DNA from: Actinomycetes bacterium
GTDB lineage: Bacteria; Actinomycetota; Actinomycetes; Mycobacteriales; Mycobacteriaceae
Assembly: GCA_023388385.1 (NCBI GenBank)
Contig: JAEWGK010000156.1
Location: 1-5,719, forward strand
DNA length: 5,719 bases
Direction of reading: 5' to 3'
Shown: positions 5,410 through 5,719 of the stretch, piece after piece
How positions within the stretch are numbered: the first letter of the stretch is position 1
How the letters are laid out: each line of letters starts with the position of its first letter
Notes under the pieces: model-generated
The model's input: the letters and a program-made list of their open reading frames with translations, nothing else
What the model was told of the DNA's origin: nothing
The model's database searches: none
Position numbers and translations under genes: made by a program

Positions 5410-5719
5410 ATGCGCACGTCCCGGGCCCGCGTCGCCGGGACCGCCCTCGCAGTCCCGGGCCTGGCGTGGTCCGCCCTGCTCGCCGCAGGGGGAGTCCGCG
5501 CCGCCGCGGATCCGCTCATGAGGCCTCCGCGGCTGCCGGACCGGAGACCGCCCGCCTGGTTCCTGCCGGTCCTCGGGACCGTGACGGGCGCCGCGGTCGC
5601 CGCCGCCGGTACGGTCCTCCGCCGCGGCGGGGTCCGGGGGCGGGTCCTGCCGGGGCCGGTACGGGCCGTCGCGGCCGCCGGGCTCGTCGCCGCGGGCACC
5701 CCCGGGGTGTTCGCCCCCG
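5410..5719 (+). CDS. Probable small membrane protein (3' end outside window)
   Basis: An ATG at 5410, 11 bases after the transpeptidase stop, opens a frame of 103 codons that reaches the window edge without a stop. It starts with basic residues (MRTSRAR), followed by hydrophobic segments at about 10-28, 49-69 and 86-101. Polar, Pro/Arg-rich loops lie between them (30-48 and 71-85). This alternation suggests an integral membrane protein with at least three helices. I do not recognise a family. The Shine-Dalgarno is weak (GGGG just before the ATG). Codons such as AGG, AGA and CCT are a little less biased than in the neighbours, so coding status is probable rather than certain. The short gap suggests co-transcription with the L,D-transpeptidase. 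Confidence 0.55.
   Translation, partial: MRTSRARVAGTALAVPGLAWSALLAAGGVRAAADPLMRPPRLPDRRPPAWFLPVLGTVTGAAVAAAGTVLRRGGVRGRVLPGPVRAVAAAGLVAAGTPGVFAP

Noticed and set aside
5567..5581. Perfect 6-bp hairpin CGGTCC-TCG-GGACCG as a terminator
   Set aside because: It has no U-run and lies within the likely coding frame that starts at 5410.
5605..5664. Direct repeat GCCGGTACGG at 5605-5614 and 5655-5664
   Set aside because: It is only 10 bp, spaced 50 nt apart and so out of frame, in a simple GC-rich stretch; probably chance.
1..5719. Mobile elements, CRISPR arrays, tRNA or rRNA genes
   Set aside because: No transposase, integrase, regularly spaced repeats, tRNA cloverleaf or rRNA sequence was seen. 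Composition and codon use look even across the window, so there is no sign of recent transfer.

Overview
The window is uniformly very GC-rich, and almost every codon ends in G or C. Together with TANNNT-type -10 boxes, a possible leaderless start and tightly packed genes, this points to a high-GC actinobacterium. A Corynebacterium or other Mycobacteriales relative is my best guess, but that is inference; no marker gene is present to settle the genus.

Layout: (1) On the minus strand, running off the left edge, is the N-terminal part (295 codons) of a polytopic membrane protein with GT-C-glycosyltransferase-like features. (2) Positions 888-1113 form a divergent control region. It holds candidate promoters facing both ways and a clear TPP (thiamine pyrophosphate) riboswitch at about 940-1040, pointing right, with two possible expression-platform hairpins between the aptamer and the first start codon. 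(3) Positions 1114-4587 hold a tight four-gene plus-strand operon: ykoE (ECF S component), ykoD (double ATPase), ykoC (ECF T component) and a small P-loop kinase. All three junctions are 4-nt stop/start overlaps (GTGA, ATGA, GTGA), so the operon is probably translationally coupled. (4) At 4658-5398 there is a secreted YkuD-type L,D-transpeptidase, with a possible promoter of its own embedded at the stop codon of the kinase gene. (5) At 5410 a probable membrane protein begins and runs off the right edge.

How it works together: YkoE, YkoD and YkoC make a complete group I ECF transporter for thiamine or its pyrimidine precursor HMP. When TPP is plentiful, the riboswitch should turn the operon down. 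The kinase, whose start codon overlaps the ykoC stop, is the least explained member. It may phosphorylate the imported compound or a related small molecule. The L,D-transpeptidase acts on peptidoglycan outside the membrane and looks functionally separate, although its ribosome-binding site lies inside an inverted repeat that could respond to read-through from the vitamin operon.

Most of the window is well-understood biology. The points worth a second look are the coupled kinase, the two leader hairpins after the aptamer, and the inverted repeat covering the L,D-transpeptidase Shine-Dalgarno sequence.
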